Below are positions 1 to 9,800 of a stretch of DNA of 55,378 bases, piece after piece. Positions within the stretch are counted from its first letter, which is position 1, and every line of letters begins with the position of its first letter. The notes beneath the pieces were generated by a model that saw nothing but the letters and a program-made list of their open reading frames with translations, searched no databases and was not told the DNA's origin. A program made the position numbers and the translations under genes. This DNA is from Clostridia bacterium (GTDB lineage: Bacteria > Bacillota > Clostridia > Oscillospirales > CAG-272), in NCBI GenBank assembly GCA_017502975.1, contig JAFVTV010000047.1, positions 1 to 55,378 on the forward strand, read 5' to 3'.

Positions 1-84
1 AATAGCTTCAGCCGCTACAGCACTCCTTTCCAGCAAAGTGTAAAGAAGTATCTGGCAGAGGCTGATCGCGCGCCCCAGTGGTAA
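1..84 (+). CDS. 3' end of an unrecognised gene (partial)
   Basis: An open frame enters from the left edge and closes with TAA at 82-84 after 27 codons; the visible C-terminus ends in AEADRAPQW. It is followed closely by a small hairpin and a strong plus-strand terminator, which supports a real gene end. Too little is visible to assign a family. Confidence 0.55.
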   Translation, partial: NSFSRYSTPFQQSVKKYLAEADRAPQW

Positions 85-148
85 GCGCTAAGCAAACGCT
101 TAATTTCTTCAAATGATCCGCAAGGAGGCGTGCCTCCTTGCGGCAAAC

Positions 149-185
149 AAAAGAACCCGACTGCAACTGCAGTCGGGTTCTTTTT
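149..185 (+). terminator. Rho-independent terminator of the left-edge gene
   Basis: The arms AAAAGAACCCGACTGC (149-164) and GCAGTCGGGTTCTTTT (169-184) pair perfectly around a 4-base loop and run into a T tract. A separate small hairpin (CAAGGAGG, 4-base loop, CCTCCTTG) lies just upstream at 121-140. Confidence 0.9.
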
Positions 186-202
186 GTGTTAGCACTATAA
201 CA

Positions 203-242
203 AAAGAATTCCCCGTGTGATATTTTTCATCACACGGGGAAT
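203..242 (-). terminator. Terminator of nadE
   Basis: A 14-bp perfect stem, ATTCCCCGTGTGAT (208-221) with its complement at 229-242, lies directly after the nadE stop. Read on the minus strand it is followed by TCTTTTG. Confidence 0.8.
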
Positions 243-246
243 GTTT

Positions 247-2181
247 TTATATCTTGATCTCCTCAATTTCCTGTAACCATGCGGCGGCGCTGGCATCGGA
301 GGGCATATGCCAATCCCCACGGGGAGAAAGTGCCACAGAACCGATTTTTATGCCGTCAGGCACGCAGTTGCGCTTAAACTGCTGCGTGAAAAATCTTTTG
401 GTAAACACGGTAAGCCATTTCTTAATGGTTTCGCCGTCAAAAACGCCCGCAAATGCCTTTTCGGCAAGGGCAAAGATCTTGGTGGGGCGGTAGCCGTAAC
501 GTACCGTGTAAAAGATAAAGAAATCATGCAGGGCGTACGGTCCTACGATGTCCTCGGTCTTTTGCGCGATCTTTCCCACCGCGTCGGGCGGCAATAGCTC
601 GGGGCTGATGGGTGTGTCGATAATGCGATACAGTACATCGCGTGCGTCCGGGAGGTGCCCTTGCTCGATCACGGTTTCAATGATCCAGCGTATCAACGTT
701 TTGGGCACATCACAGTTTACGCCGTACATGCTCATGTGGTCACCGTTATAGGTGCACCAGCCGAGCGCCATTTCCGAAAGGTCACCTGTGCCCAGCACAA
801 TGCCGCCGCGCTTGTTGGCAAGATCCATCAAGACCTGTGTACGCTCGCGCGCTTGGCTGTTTTCAAAGGTTACCGAAAAATCGTCCGGGGCGTGCCCGAT
901 ATCCTTAAAATGCTGCAATACCGCATCACGTATCGGAATTTCCATTGCTGTCACACCCAGCTTTTCCATCAATTCAAGCGCGTTTGAAAGTGTTTCGTCT
1001 GACGTGCCAAAGCAGGGCATGGTGACCGCTGTAATATTGGAATGCGGAAGCCCCAGCTTATCCATAGCGCGCACGGCAACCAAAAGTGCGAGAGTGGAAT
1101 CAAGCCCACCGGAAATGCCGATCGTCAGCTTGCCGCCAATGACCGTAAGGCGGCGTGCAAGCGCGGATGCTTGCATTTCAAAAATTTCCGCACAGTGCTT
1201 TGTGCGTGTTGCTTTATCATCGGGTACAAAGGGCAGACGGCTGACCTTGAGAAGCGCGCCGTCGGAGGCTGCAAGCGACAGGGGGAGGTCTACCGCCTCC
1301 ATGCTGCCGGAAAAGCCGTAATGTGAGGCACATTCGCCGAAGGTGCGATCATGGCGACGGTCGTGGCGGATCTTTCCGAGGTCAAGGTCGCTTACAAGTA
1401 AATAATCGCTGTCGATGGCGTTGGCGTTTTCCGCTTCAAGCTTGCCTGCCATGGCAATCATGCTATGACCTGAAAAGATCAGATCGGCAGTGGATTCATC
1501 CTTGCCGGCACCGGCAAATAAATAAGCGGCTTTGGTGCGTTTCGACTGCTCAACGACCGAATTGCGGCGCTTTTCACGCCCCGTAACGACCTCGTGTGCC
1601 GCGGCAAGCCCCAAAATCACCTCGGCACCTGCTAAAGCAAGGCAGGTGGAGGGGGGCAGGGGTGCTGCAAGATCCTCGCATATCTCAACGCCTACAGCAG
1701 TGCCGTCAGCGGCGCGGAAGAGAAGCTCCGCATCCACGGGGAAGGTGAAGCATCCGAGCGTGATGAGTGCGGTTCTGTTCAGAGCAGAGGCAGGAGAGAA
1801 GTGTCGGCGTTCTTCGCCGGCGCCGTAGGTAGGCAAAAAGGTCTTTGGCACTGCGCCCACGATCTTGCCACCCGAAAGTATGACGGCACAATTGTAGACC
1901 TGTCCGTCTACAAGAAGCGGTGCACCGACTGCGACCAGCATGGTATCCGGCACCGCGCTTGCCAGCAGACAAAGCGCCTGCGCCGCGCGTTCAAGCAGGA
2001 TCTCCGAGAGAAAGAGATCGCCGCAGGTATAGCCTGTGAGCGACAACTCGGGGAAGGTCAGTACGGTTACGCCTGCTTCGTGCGCTTGCTCGATCTTTTT
2101 TGTGATCTCGGCGGTGTTGTATGCCACGTCTGCTACTCGCAGCGGCGGCACGGCAATGCCCGCGCGTAGAATATCCTTCAT
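247..2181 (-). CDS. nadE: Glutamine-dependent NAD+ synthetase
   Basis: Makes NAD+ from nicotinic acid adenine dinucleotide with ATP, taking ammonia from glutamine; cytosolic, last step of NAD synthesis. The 644-residue protein has the two expected domains. The first is an N-terminal nitrilase-type glutaminase whose Glu-Lys-Cys triad is visible (E45 in FPELSLTGY, K113 in VPKTFLP, C168 in GVEICEDL). The second is a C-terminal synthetase with the pyrophosphate loop SGGLDS at 357-362. Length fits the long, glutamine-using form. The ATG is preceded by GGGAGG. The gene is monocistronic, with its own promoter at 2217-2245 and its own terminator. Confidence 0.97.
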   Translation of the reverse strand: MKDILRAGIAVPPLRVADVAYNTAEITKKIEQAHEAGVTVLTFPELSLTGYTCGDLFLSEILLERAAQALCLLASAVPDTMLVAVGAPLLVDGQVYNCAVILSGGKIVGAVPKTFLPTYGAGEERRHFSPASALNRTALITLGCFTFPVDAELLFRAADGTAVGVEICEDLAAPLPPSTCLALAGAEVILGLAAAHEVVTGREKRRNSVVEQSKRTKAAYLFAGAGKDESTADLIFSGHSMIAMAGKLEAENANAIDSDYLLVSDLDLGKIRHDRRHDRTFGECASHYGFSGSMEAVDLPLSLAASDGALLKVSRLPFVPDDKATRTKHCAEIFEMQASALARRLTVIGGKLTIGISGGLDSTLALLVAVRAMDKLGLPHSNITAVTMPCFGTSDETLSNALELMEKLGVTAMEIPIRDAVLQHFKDIGHAPDDFSVTFENSQARERTQVLMDLANKRGGIVLGTGDLSEMALGWCTYNGDHMSMYGVNCDVPKTLIRWIIETVIEQGHLPDARDVLYRIIDTPISPELLPPDAVGKIAQKTEDIVGPYALHDFFIFYTVRYGYRPTKIFALAEKAFAGVFDGETIKKWLTVFTKRFFTQQFKRNCVPDGIKIGSVALSPRGDWHMPSDASAAAWLQEIEEIKI

Positions 2182-2216
2182 GGTAAGCCTCCCTTGAAAG
2201 TACTACTTTAATTTTC

Positions 2217-2245
2217 ATTTTAACATATTATTTTTAAAAATGCAA
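2217..2245 (-). promoter_or_regulatory. Promoter of nadE
   Basis: On the minus strand, TTGCAT (2240-2245) and TAAAAT (2217-2222) are 17 bases apart, about 35 bases upstream of the nadE start. Confidence 0.65.
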
Positions 2246-2345
2246 TGCACAAGTAAAAAATAGTAAGGATGGCGGTAATTTTTTGTAATGAGAGGCTTGC
2301 TTTTTCTGTACGCAGGCAAAAAACAATGCTTTTGCGAGGTAAAAA

Positions 2346-2396
2346 GCATAAAGGGCTATCTCAAACATGCAGTGCAGTTGAGATAGCCCGCCCTTT
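2346..2396 (-). terminator. Bidirectional terminator after mglC
   Basis: The arms GGGCTATCTCAA (2353-2364) and TTGAGATAGCCC (2378-2389) form a 12-bp perfect stem. T-rich runs lie on both sides, so it can end mglC transcripts (minus) and also block plus-strand reading. Confidence 0.85.
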
Positions 2397-2399
2397 TTA

Positions 2400-3455
2400 T
2401 CATCTTTTTACCAAATATTTGCGCATATCGATGGCGCAGGCAATGAGGATGATCAAACCCTTGATGATATATTGCATATTGGCATCTATGCCAAGAAAGG
2501 TCAGCCCCACAAAGATCAGGCGCAGCAGCACAACGCCAAGGATCACGCCACCGATCTTTCCCGTGCCACCCACAAAGGAAACACCGCCGATCACGCATGC
2601 CGCAATGGCATCAAGCTCATAGTTGAGACCTGTTGCCGCGCTGTTTGAGCCAATACGTGCAGCTTCGATAAAGCCCGTTACGCCGTAAAGGATACCGGCA
2701 AGCGTAAACACCAAAATGATCACACGCTTTACGTTTACGCCGGATACGTTTGCCGCCTCGGGGTTAGAGCCTACCGCAAACATGTTTTTTCCAAATGCGG
2801 TCTTGTTCCAAACCACCCACATAATAGCGGTGATGGCGATCACGTACCACACGTAGTTGGGAATGGGCGTGCCACCAAGCGAAAAGATGCTCCCCTTAAT
2901 AAAACTGGTGTACGAGGGATCGAGTCCCGAGATCGACTGTCCATTGTTGTTGCCCGTCATTAAAAAGAGCAAGAGGGCGCCGTAAACGATCAATTGCGTG
3001 GAAAGGGTCACGATAAAGGGATGCAGGTGAAAGGTTGCCGAGCAGTAGCCGTTGATGAACCCGGCAAGCGCGCCAATGGCTATCACAAGCAAAAAAACAA
3101 GGGGAATGGGGAGCGTGGCGAGCCCCGGAAACATTTTGCCCGCATATCCCGTCATTTGCAACAGAGCCGCGGAAATGCATGCTACAAGTCCCACGATACG
3201 CCCCGCGGAAAGATCGGTACCTGTCAAAATAATGGCGCCCGCTATGCCGAGTGCGATCGGCAAATTGGCGGCGGAAAGGGAGATGATATTGATGATGGAG
3301 GACCAGGAAAGAAACCGTGGGTTGAGGCATTGAATGAGAATAATGGCGGCAACGAGAAAAATATAAAGAGAATTGTTGATAAGAAGCTCGGAAAGCCACA
3401 CACGCCGTTCGTTTTTATCCATGTGTTTGATTTTTTCAATACATTTGATCTTCAC
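2400..3455 (-). CDS. mglC: Galactose/methyl-galactoside ABC importer, permease
   Basis: Forms the membrane channel of a high-affinity hexose importer of the CUT2 family. The 351-residue protein is strongly hydrophobic, with about ten membrane segments. It carries the family's conserved C-terminal block, with a Glu-Ala-Ala-Arg stretch, an LDAIAACVIGG motif and glycine-rich GGTGKIGGV. The start is GTG at 3453-3455, chosen because AGGAGAGG lies just upstream; an in-frame ATG 11 codons later lacks a comparable site. It is last of mglB-mglA-mglC and lies 17 bases after mglA. Ribose-type permeases are close relatives, so the substrate is inferred from the whole operon. Confidence 0.93.
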   Translation of the reverse strand: MKIKCIEKIKHMDKNERRVWLSELLINNSLYIFLVAAIILIQCLNPRFLSWSSIINIISLSAANLPIALGIAGAIILTGTDLSAGRIVGLVACISAALLQMTGYAGKMFPGLATLPIPLVFLLVIAIGALAGFINGYCSATFHLHPFIVTLSTQLIVYGALLLFLMTGNNNGQSISGLDPSYTSFIKGSIFSLGGTPIPNYVWYVIAITAIMWVVWNKTAFGKNMFAVGSNPEAANVSGVNVKRVIILVFTLAGILYGVTGFIEAARIGSNSAATGLNYELDAIAACVIGGVSFVGGTGKIGGVILGVVLLRLIFVGLTFLGIDANMQYIIKGLIILIACAIDMRKYLVKR

Positions 3456-3472
3456 AATTTGTCCTCTCCTGT

Positions 3473-4990
3473 TTATACGTTTTTGGCGGCAAGCGTCATG
3501 ATTTCTTCTTGGGTGGTCGTTGCGGCATTCACCTCACCTGTCACCTCTCCGCCTGACATCACGTAGATGCGGTGGCAAATGCCGATCAACTCGGGCAACT
3601 CACTTGATATGACCAAAACAGCTTTGCCGCGCGAGGCGAGCTCCTCAATGAGCTGGTAAATTTCATATTTTGCGCCTACGTCAATGCCGCGTGTCGGCTC
3701 ATCCAGCAAGAGGATCTCGGGGTCGGTGAGGAGCCAGCGCCCAAAGATGACTTTTTGTTGATTGCCGCCCGACAGTGTTCTGATTTGCGTGTTACGTGTT
3801 GCGGTTTTGATGGACAGGCGATGGATGAGCTCATCGGTTTTTGCAGCACGTTTGCGGTCGTTTATCAAAATTTTGCCCCAAAGGAAAGAGGAAAGGGAGG
3901 ACACGGTCATGTTTTCGGTAATATCAAGGATCCCAAAAATACCGCTCGCTCTGCGTTCCTCGGTAACAAAAGCAAACCCGTTTCGCCTTGCCTCTTTGGC
4001 GGTCTTGTTTTGAATTTCTTGCCCGTTCAGATAAAGCCTTCCGCTCTCACGCGCTGATAAGCCAAAAATATTTTCAAAGAATTCGCTGCGCCCCGCCCCG
4101 GCCAACCCCGCGAGCCCAACGATCTCTCCGCGACGCACGCATAGCGAAACGTTTGAAACCCTCTGATAGCGTGACGTTATACCTTTGGCCTCGAATATGA
4201 CCTCGCCGGGTTTTGAAGTTTTGGGAGGAAAGCGGTTGGAAAGCTCGCGCCCGACCATGAAGCGAATGATCTTTTCTATAGTCATTTCCGCCGCGGGGGC
4301 TGTCGCCACATTGGCGCCGTCGCGCATTACCGTAATATCGTCGGAAATGCGGAGGATCTCCTCCATTTTGTGTGAGATATAAATGATACCGCAGCCCCTT
4401 TTTTTGAGCATGTCTATCATGCGGAACAGGTGCTCGACCTCGCTCTCGGTCAGCGATGAAGTCGGCTCGTCCAGCACAATGATCTTTGCATCATAGGATA
4501 CCGCTTTGGCGATCTCTGCCATTTGACGCTCGGCGACTGACATGGTGGACATAATGCGCGCGGGATCAATGGTAAGCCCCAATTTTTCCAGCACGTGTTG
4601 CGTCTTTTTGTACATTTCACGATCCGATGTGAAAACACCGAGCTTGGTGGGATAACGACCGAGCCAGATGTTATCCATAACGCTGCGCTTAAGCGCTTGA
4701 TTGAGCTCTTGGTGCACCATGGCAACGCCGTGATCAAGTGCTTCACGCGGGTTGTGAAAGCGAACCGGCTTTCCCTCAAGCAGAATCTCACCCTCATCCT
4801 CGGCATATATGCCAAAAAGGCACTTCATGAGCGTTGATTTTCCAGCCCCGTTCTCGCCCATCAGCGCGTGCACGGTCCCTTTGCGGACCGTGAGCGATAC
4901 ATCACGCAGCGCTCGTACCCCCGGGAAGGTCTTTCCAATGCTGCGCATTTCCAGCAAAGGAGGGCTTTTTCTAACACCGTTAGCCGACAT
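3473..4990 (-). CDS. mglA: Galactose/methyl-galactoside ABC importer, ATP-binding protein
   Basis: Supplies energy to the sugar importer. It is 505 residues with two tandem ABC domains, as in all CUT2 ATPases. The N-terminal domain has a good Walker A, GENGAGKST (45-53), a divergent signature (MSVAERQ, about 149) and the Walker B region IIVLDEPTSSL. The C-terminal domain has a degenerate Walker A, GLAGAGRSE (about 300), but an intact LSGGNQQKV signature (about 408) and LLLDEPTRGID. The ATG lies inside the last codons of mglB (11-base overlap) with no strong ribosome site of its own, so it is probably translationally coupled to mglB. Confidence 0.95.
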   Translation of the reverse strand: MSANGVRKSPPLLEMRSIGKTFPGVRALRDVSLTVRKGTVHALMGENGAGKSTLMKCLFGIYAEDEGEILLEGKPVRFHNPREALDHGVAMVHQELNQALKRSVMDNIWLGRYPTKLGVFTSDREMYKKTQHVLEKLGLTIDPARIMSTMSVAERQMAEIAKAVSYDAKIIVLDEPTSSLTESEVEHLFRMIDMLKKRGCGIIYISHKMEEILRISDDITVMRDGANVATAPAAEMTIEKIIRFMVGRELSNRFPPKTSKPGEVIFEAKGITSRYQRVSNVSLCVRRGEIVGLAGLAGAGRSEFFENIFGLSARESGRLYLNGQEIQNKTAKEARRNGFAFVTEERRASGIFGILDITENMTVSSLSSFLWGKILINDRKRAAKTDELIHRLSIKTATRNTQIRTLSGGNQQKVIFGRWLLTDPEILLLDEPTRGIDVGAKYEIYQLIEELASRGKAVLVISSELPELIGICHRIYVMSGGEVTGEVNAATTTQEEIMTLAAKNV

Positions 4991-6047
4991 ATTTTTCGTA
5001 GTGGATGCGCACCTTGCGTACGTTTTGATCCACTGTAAAGTCGCCTGTATCAGTCATAAGATCGCGTTCTGCGAGCGCATTTTGCGTAAGGTGTAATAGT
5101 GCCGATGCCATTCCTGCGGCATCCTGCTTGATCGTGCCGCTCATTTGTTTGTTCGCAATCAGATTTTTGGCTGCATCAGTGGCATCCACACCAAAAACGG
5201 GAATGGTCGGCGCACTGCCACCGGTGTTATAGCCGACTGCATTCAGGGCGGAGATCGCACCCTCTGCCATGCCGTCATTGTTACAGATCACAAGCTCGAT
5301 CATGTTTTTGTTTGCGGCGTTGTATTCTGTCAGCGCTGTTGTCATATATTCGTTTGCCGCGGTTGCGGACCATTGTCCGTTTTTATCTACCAGATAGCCG
5401 TTTTTGTTTCCGGCATCGTAAAATTTAAGCGGTTTTTTGCCCGCATCAGCGAGCTTTTTGTTGGCTTCTTCAACGCTGTATTTCGTGCGGAAGATCGCTT
5501 CGTTATTGCCTTCCTCGCCCTTGAAAAGCACGTATGATATCTCGCCGTCACCGTTGAGATCGTAAGCTTTCCAGTTCGCTAGTAGGTACTCGCCGATCAA
5601 TTCGCCCTGCAAAATACCTGCTTCCTCGGCACGTGTGCCCACAAACGCGCAGTTATCGTAAGCTTTAATGACGTCATCGCTGACCTCACGGTTGAAGAAG
5701 ATCAGTGGCACACCTGCGTTTTTTGCAAGCATGGCGATCTCGTTTGCTGCATCGTCAGAGCCGGTGTTTACGATGTTAACAAGGATCGCCTTTGCACCCT
5801 TTGTAACTGCCGTTCGGATCTGTTCGGTTTGCGTGGTCTGACTGCCGTTTCCGTCATAATCCTGATAAGAAATGCCGGCATTTTCGAGTTGCTTGTCGAG
5901 TGCCGTACGCACAGAGGAAATATAGGTGTCGCTGTAGCTATAGTAAAAGACATGCACATCGGCATTTTGATTGCCGCTGCATCCCGTGAGAAGGGGAAAC
6001 GCGAATGATAATATAAGCATCAGTACCAAAAAACTTTTTTTCATCAT
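4980..6047 (-). CDS. mglB: Galactose/glucose-binding lipoprotein
   Basis: Extracellular sugar receptor of the importer, tethered to the membrane. The 355-residue protein starts with a lipoprotein signal peptide ending in the lipobox LTGC (Cys about 23). It then has a periplasmic-binding type 1 fold with typical calcium/sugar-site segments such as the DLNGDGEISY loop, which resembles the EF-hand-like calcium site of GGBP. Two ATG codons are adjacent at the start, with AAGGCGG upstream. First gene of mglBAC. Its promoter was not clear; a weak TTGTTC/TAATAT pair at 6172-6198 has only a 15-base spacer. Confidence 0.94.
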   Translation of the reverse strand: MMKKSFLVLMLILSFAFPLLTGCSGNQNADVHVFYYSYSDTYISSVRTALDKQLENAGISYQDYDGNGSQTTQTEQIRTAVTKGAKAILVNIVNTGSDDAANEIAMLAKNAGVPLIFFNREVSDDVIKAYDNCAFVGTRAEEAGILQGELIGEYLLANWKAYDLNGDGEISYVLFKGEEGNNEAIFRTKYSVEEANKKLADAGKKPLKFYDAGNKNGYLVDKNGQWSATAANEYMTTALTEYNAANKNMIELVICNNDGMAEGAISALNAVGYNTGGSAPTIPVFGVDATDAAKNLIANKQMSGTIKQDAAGMASALLHLTQNALAERDLMTDTGDFTVDQNVRKVRIHYEKYVG

Positions 6048-6343
6048 GAATACCGCCTTAGCATAGTTTTGCGCGGATCTCGCGCAGGCTTGGTGTTATT
6101 GTGTGCCGTTTTTTACTCTTTATGAAAGTTGTGTATTGGCAAAGCATTCCAACCATCGCGCATTAAAAACTATATTATCTTGATGAAAAATGGAACAAAT
6201 GTGAAATTTTTGTAAAAGAATATGTGGGTGCCGGTTTTGCTGTAATGTAGAAAAATCTCCCCAAAATTTGTTTATCATGCACAAAAAAGTGGCGTCGTGA
6301 AAAAATCGACCTCGCAGCGCCGGAAATTTGCGCTGGTCGAGGC

Positions 6344-6468
6344 GTGTTAAATTGAATTTACATCAAAGAGAGGAGGAAAAATAAAATTGGGGAAAAGCGA
6401 CAAAAATGCGCAACTTTGCAAGATTGTTTGAGCTGCAAATATTCTTGAGGGTAAATATAATTTAACAC
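6344..6468. promoter_or_regulatory. Pair of inverted near-palindromic sites, possible operators
   Basis: GTGTTAAATTGAATTTAC at 6344-6361 and GTAAATATAATTTAACAC at 6451-6468 are reverse complements at 16 of 18 positions. Each is itself close to a GTTAAATT/AATTTAAC palindrome. This pattern suggests two binding sites of one dimeric regulator, or a looped structure, between divergent sugar operons. The regulator is unknown. Confidence 0.4.
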
Positions 6469-6593
6469 CTGAAATCTGAAAAGTGAAAAAGTGACGGAAA
6501 TTGCGCGTGCCTTTGGTATAATGCTTGCTGGTCATCGTGCCTCAAAAAGTCTTGCGCACACGCGTGCGTGTATTATGCGCGATAAAATTATGC

Positions 6594-6623
6594 TTGACTT
6601 TAAGGCATTGCCCGTGGTAAAAT
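6594..6623 (+). promoter_or_regulatory. Promoter of the seven-gene ABC/DUF5696 operon
   Basis: TTGACT (6594-6599) and TAAAAT (6618-6623) with an 18-base spacer. The predicted transcript would have a leader of about 190 bases before the start at 6819. Confidence 0.6.
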
Positions 6624-6818
6624 ATTGCCATACATCGGGGCTTCTGTGTGAATGGAGGCTTCGGGTGCCCTTGCATATGTCGAAAAGCGAAACGGTCTGC
6701 GTGCCGTTTCACAATGTTTCTTTTCGTGCGTGTGCGATGCGAGCACGCGTTGCGTACATCGGCGCTTGCCGTGCTACGCCAATACGAAGAACTGCGAGTG
6801 CAGTAAGAGGAGGAAAAC

Positions 6819-9800
6819 ATGAAGAAGAAGATGCTCCAAAGACTTCTTGCCTTGGTCCTGGCGGTGACCTTCATTTTCGGCGGTTCGCTGACAATCGGCG
6901 CTACCGGTGCAAATGCGGGTGGATCTAACTCAACCACCGATAAGACCTTGGCAGATATCAGGGAACAGCTCAACGCCGACGCTTATGAAACCTATATTAA
7001 AAATAACGGCGACGTTGAAAGAGCTACTGCTGCTATTGAGATCGACGGCACACAGTACAAGGAATTTGTAAAGGGTTCTGCCACAGATTCCGACGTGCGC
7101 GAGATCGTTCTCGAGGACGGCACCAAGCTGCTCTACACACCCAATACGGGTACTACGACGTGGGAGGTCAACATTCCTGCTACCGCGAAGTACAGTATCA
7201 TCATCAATTATTTGCCCGACGACGCAAAGACCGCGTCTATCGAGCGCATTTTGAAGATCGATGATGCGATCCCCTTCGCAGAGGCACGTTTCTTGACGCT
7301 TCCCAAGACGTGGCAGAATCAATATACATATGCCAAGGTCGAGGCGACCAAGGATACCTCGCTTGAAACCATTCATGCCGAGGCTTTGGCTGCGGGCTTT
7401 GCCTCTGCACAGATCGTGACTGAAGAGGGCAAGACCTTTGTTAGCCTTGAGATCCCCACTGTATGGACTTCTGCTCTGGCTGACTTTGTAACCAAATATA
7501 CGGTTCGCTTCTTTACAAAGGATATCGATGGTAACGAGCTGCGTCCAGGCATGGTTCAGACGCCGACACTCAGCTGGTATGAGCTTCGCGATGCTGACGG
7601 ATTTTATGCCGAGAGCTTTGAGTTTGCCTTTGAGGCAGGCACACGTACCATTTCCTTGGAAGCTGTGAATGAGCCCTTGTCCATTCAATCTATCGTTCTC
7701 GTGCCTCACGTGGATCTGTGCTCTTACGAGGATTACTTGAATCAGTTTGCGAATGTCGGATCCGGCACCGATAAGGTGCTGATCCAGGCTGAGTATTCCG
7801 GTGCCTCCTCCTCGCAGACTGTTTATCCCGTTGAGGACCGTACCGATGCCGCAACCTTGCCCTCCGATACGACCTGCACGCTGCTCAACACCGTTGGCGG
7901 TGAAAAGTGGCAGACCGCGGGTCAGTGGGTGCGCTATAGTTTTAAGGTAAACACCAGCGGCATGTATAACATCGCCGCCCGCTATCGTCAAAATGTGCTG
8001 GACGGTATGTACGTTTGCCGTGCGTTGCGCATTACCAGCACGGGTGCTGCTGCGGGCGAGCTTGGATATTACGATGGCTCTGTTCCGTTCTACGAAGCGT
8101 CTCAGGTGCGCTTTAATTACAGCTCTGAATGGCAGTCCACACTGCTTAACAACGGCAGTGGTGATGCGTTCCAGTTCTATTTTAAGGAAGGCGTAGAATA
8201 CACGATCACGCTTGAGGTTGTGCTCGGCTCCATGGGCGGCATTGTTGGCCGCGTGGGTAAGGCGCTTACGGCGATCAACAACGACTATCTTGCGATCGTT
8301 AAGCTTACGGGCGCATCTCCTGATGAGCTTCGTGATTACGGCTTCTCCCGCACAATGCCCGACGTTATGATTGACATGATCCTGCAATCTCGCGAGCTGT
8401 ATGCGATCGCCGAGGAGCTTTCCCGTGTAACGGGCGAAAAGAGCTCTAACGTGGCTACGCTTGAAAAGGTTGCCTGGCTGCTTGAGCGTATGGGCACCAA
8501 TGAGGACGAGGTTGCGAAATATTTGGATCAGCTCAAGTCCTATATCGGTTCTCTCGGTACTTGGGTAAGCGATGCAAAGACCCAGCCTCTCCAGCTTGAC
8601 TATTTGGTAGTACAGCCGCTTGGCGATGAGCTTCCCAAAGCAAAGGCCGGCTTCTGGCAGGCACTCTGGCACGAGCTTTCGAGCTTTGTGATGTCCTTCT
8701 TCCGTAACTACGACCGTATGGGTTCTACTTCTGAGGAGAACGCTGCGGAAACAAGCATTGACGTGTGGATCGCAACCGGCCGTGACCAGGCACAGGTTCT
8801 TCGTAACCTTATTAATAACGACTTCACACCCAACAGTAAGTTTGGAACTACAGTAAACCTTAAGCTTGTAGCGGCAGGCGCGCTGCTGCCTTCCGTTCTT
8901 TCGGGCATGGGTCCTGACGTTTATATCGGTGTCAGCGAGGATAACGTAATCAACTACGCAATCCGCGGTGCGCTGCTGCCTGTTGAGGGCATGGAGGGCT
9001 TTGAGGAGTACACCAAAGCAAACTTCAATGATTCCGCCATGGCGGTGCTTGGTATTGAGGATGCTAACGGCGTTTACCACTGCTACGGCTTGCCCGAGAC
9101 GCAAAACTTTAACATGATGTTTGTTCGCGAGGATGTTCTTGCCGATCTTGGTATTGAGATCCCCAAGACCTGGGATGACGTTCTTGCTGCGATTCCGACA
9201 CTGCAGGCAAACAACATGCAGATCGGTATGCACCAGGATTACAAAATCTTCCTATATCAAATGGGCGGTACGCTCTTTGCCGATGGCGGTATGCGTATCA
9301 ACCTTGACTCTAACGTGGGTCTTGAAGCCTTTGATACGATGTGTAACTTCTTTACCATGTATTCCTTCCCGAAATCCTACGACTTTGCAAACCGTTTCCG
9401 TACCGGCGAAATGCCCATCGGCTTCGCATCCTACAACGGCACTTACAACCAATTGATCGTATTTGCTACCGAGATCAAGGGCCTTTGGAACTTCTATCCG
9501 ATGCCCGGTATCGAACAGGCTGACGGCACGATCAATAACGTGAGCGTTGCAACCGTTACCGCAATTTCCATGATGAATGGCTGTGGCAGCGAGGGCGGTG
9601 AAGCGGGCGAGCTTGATAAGGCACGTGCGTGGGAGTTCATGAAGTGGCATTCCGGTGCAAAGTGCCAGATCGACTATTCTAACGAAATGGTTGCGATCAT
9701 CGGTCCTTCCGCAAAGCATGCGACTGCAAACCTAAACGCACTTTCCGAAATGCCCTGGACCTCTGCCGAGCTTGAGCAGCTGATGTATCAGTTCAACAAT

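Larger units (their letters stand above)
6048..6818. other. 771-base divergent non-coding region between mglB and the large ABC operon
   Basis: No convincing gene. It holds a stem near 6309-6342 (CAGCGC pairing with GCGCTG), two near-palindromic 18-base sites in opposite orientation (6344-6361 and 6451-6468), the promoter at 6594-6623 and a leader hairpin at 6689-6710 (GAAACGG with CCGTTTC). A GAGGAGG followed by a 14-codon TTG frame near 6370-6430 is too weak to call a gene. Confidence 0.6.

Noticed and set aside
1..84. AraC-type regulator C-terminus at the left edge
   Set aside because: The FSRY string is suggestive, but the following residues do not match the second helix-turn-helix; too short to decide.
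6930..9233. 767-codon open frame antisense to the giant solute-binding protein
   Set aside because: No ribosome site or recognisable domain; the sense strand has a signal peptide, AGGAGG and family features. Long antisense frames arise from the codon bias of the sense gene.
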